Made by a program: the position numbers and the translations under genes
In this document: one piece after another, positions 63,830-64,000 of the stretch
Position numbering within the stretch: position 1 is the stretch's first letter
How the letters are laid out: each line of letters starts with the position of its first letter
Assembly: GCA_947454155.1 (NCBI GenBank)
Contig: CANGIT010000010.1
Location: forward strand, 62,001 to 126,000
Reading direction: 5' to 3'
DNA: 64,000 nucleotides
From: Chitinophagaceae bacterium
GTDB lineage: Bacteria > Bacteroidota > Bacteroidia > Chitinophagales > Chitinophagaceae
Notes under the pieces: generated by a model
The model's database searches: none
What the model was told of the DNA's origin: nothing
What the model saw: only the letters and a program-made list of their open reading frames with translations

Positions 63830-64000
63830 TTAATCATCCAACTTCAACACGGCGAGAAATGCTTCCTGCGGTACCTCTACATTTCCAATCTGGCGCATTC
63901 TCTTCTTTCCTTCTTTCTGCTTTTCAAGCAATTTTCGCTTACGGCTGATATCCCCGCCATAACATTTGGCAGTAACATCTTTACGCATGGCACTGATATT
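63830..64000 (-). CDS. lepA: Elongation factor 4 (LepA), C-terminal 56 residues (cut by window edge)
   Basis: The reading frame entering from the right edge gives [34 protein letters not shown] followed by [19 protein letters not shown], the highly conserved LepA C-terminal end that contacts the peptidyl-transferase region. The start lies outside the window. Back-translocating GTPase on stalled ribosomes. Confidence 0.95.
   Translation of the reverse strand, partial: NISAMRKDVTAKCYGGDISRKRKLLEKQKEGKKRMRQIGNVEVPQEAFLAVLKLDD

Overview
The window is ordinary chromosome from a member of the Bacteroidota, most likely family Chitinophagaceae. Support for this: TAnnTTTG-type -7 promoter elements, few purine-rich ribosome sites, a type III glutamine synthetase, GLPGLI and TonB-dependent beta-barrel proteins, a type IX secretion (T9SS) C-terminal domain, DAHP synthase fused to chorismate mutase, MqnP-like and archaeal-lipid-like UbiA prenyltransferases, and a DUF2851 protein. 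I saw no rRNA, tRNA, CRISPR array, insertion sequence, prophage or plasmid function.

Layout. 1-4229: shikimate operon on the minus strand (DAHP synthase/chorismate mutase, aroB, aroA, aroC running off the left edge). 4284-6397: small lipoprotein gene divergent from an ECF sigma factor gene, which overlaps a gene for a one-polypeptide anti-sigma-like/transmembrane/trypsin-like protease. 6424-12593: sugar nucleotidyltransferase, PLP enzyme, lipB/rluD divergent pair, secreted protein, peptide deformylase. 12634-18996: ruvX, mqnP-like gene, trmH, pyrG, purL, all on the minus strand. 19100-25855: unknown membrane protein, glnN, a small secreted gene broken by a stop codon, a transglutaminase-like protein without catalytic residues, a CrtA-like protein without a normal start codon, arginase. 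26294-37778: glycogen genes (glgB, glgC, glgA) around a TonB-type receptor/GLPGLI pair, then a sugar transporter and a ROK sugar kinase. 37886-46166: lipA, OsmC, DUF2851, a kdsC-ubiA-maf cluster, iscX, ferredoxin. 46615-53577: topA, a second transglutaminase-like protein without catalytic residues, a MutS2-like ATPase, a PPC-domain lipoprotein, msrA. 53880-64000: T9SS surface protein, peptide-binding lipoprotein, M1 peptidase, dnaE, thioredoxin, 3' end of lepA.

The strongest unexplained signal lies between genes. Short-period arrays (7, 8 or 9 bp) sit directly downstream of at least eight genes and read in the direction of the gene they follow. In four of them (ruvX, trmH, the TonB-type receptor, mutS2) the stop codon is itself the first three bases of the first repeat unit. 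The octamer TGATTTGA recurs behind three unrelated genes. Its 8-bp period and two TGA triplets per unit place stop codons in all three frames within a few bases. Genes with a canonical hairpin/T-run terminator have no array, and genes with an array have no canonical terminator. Other points worth attention are the sigma factor/protease-fusion operon with a long palindrome before it, and a set of genes whose -7 box ends only 3-4 bases before the start codon, which suggests leaderless mRNA.
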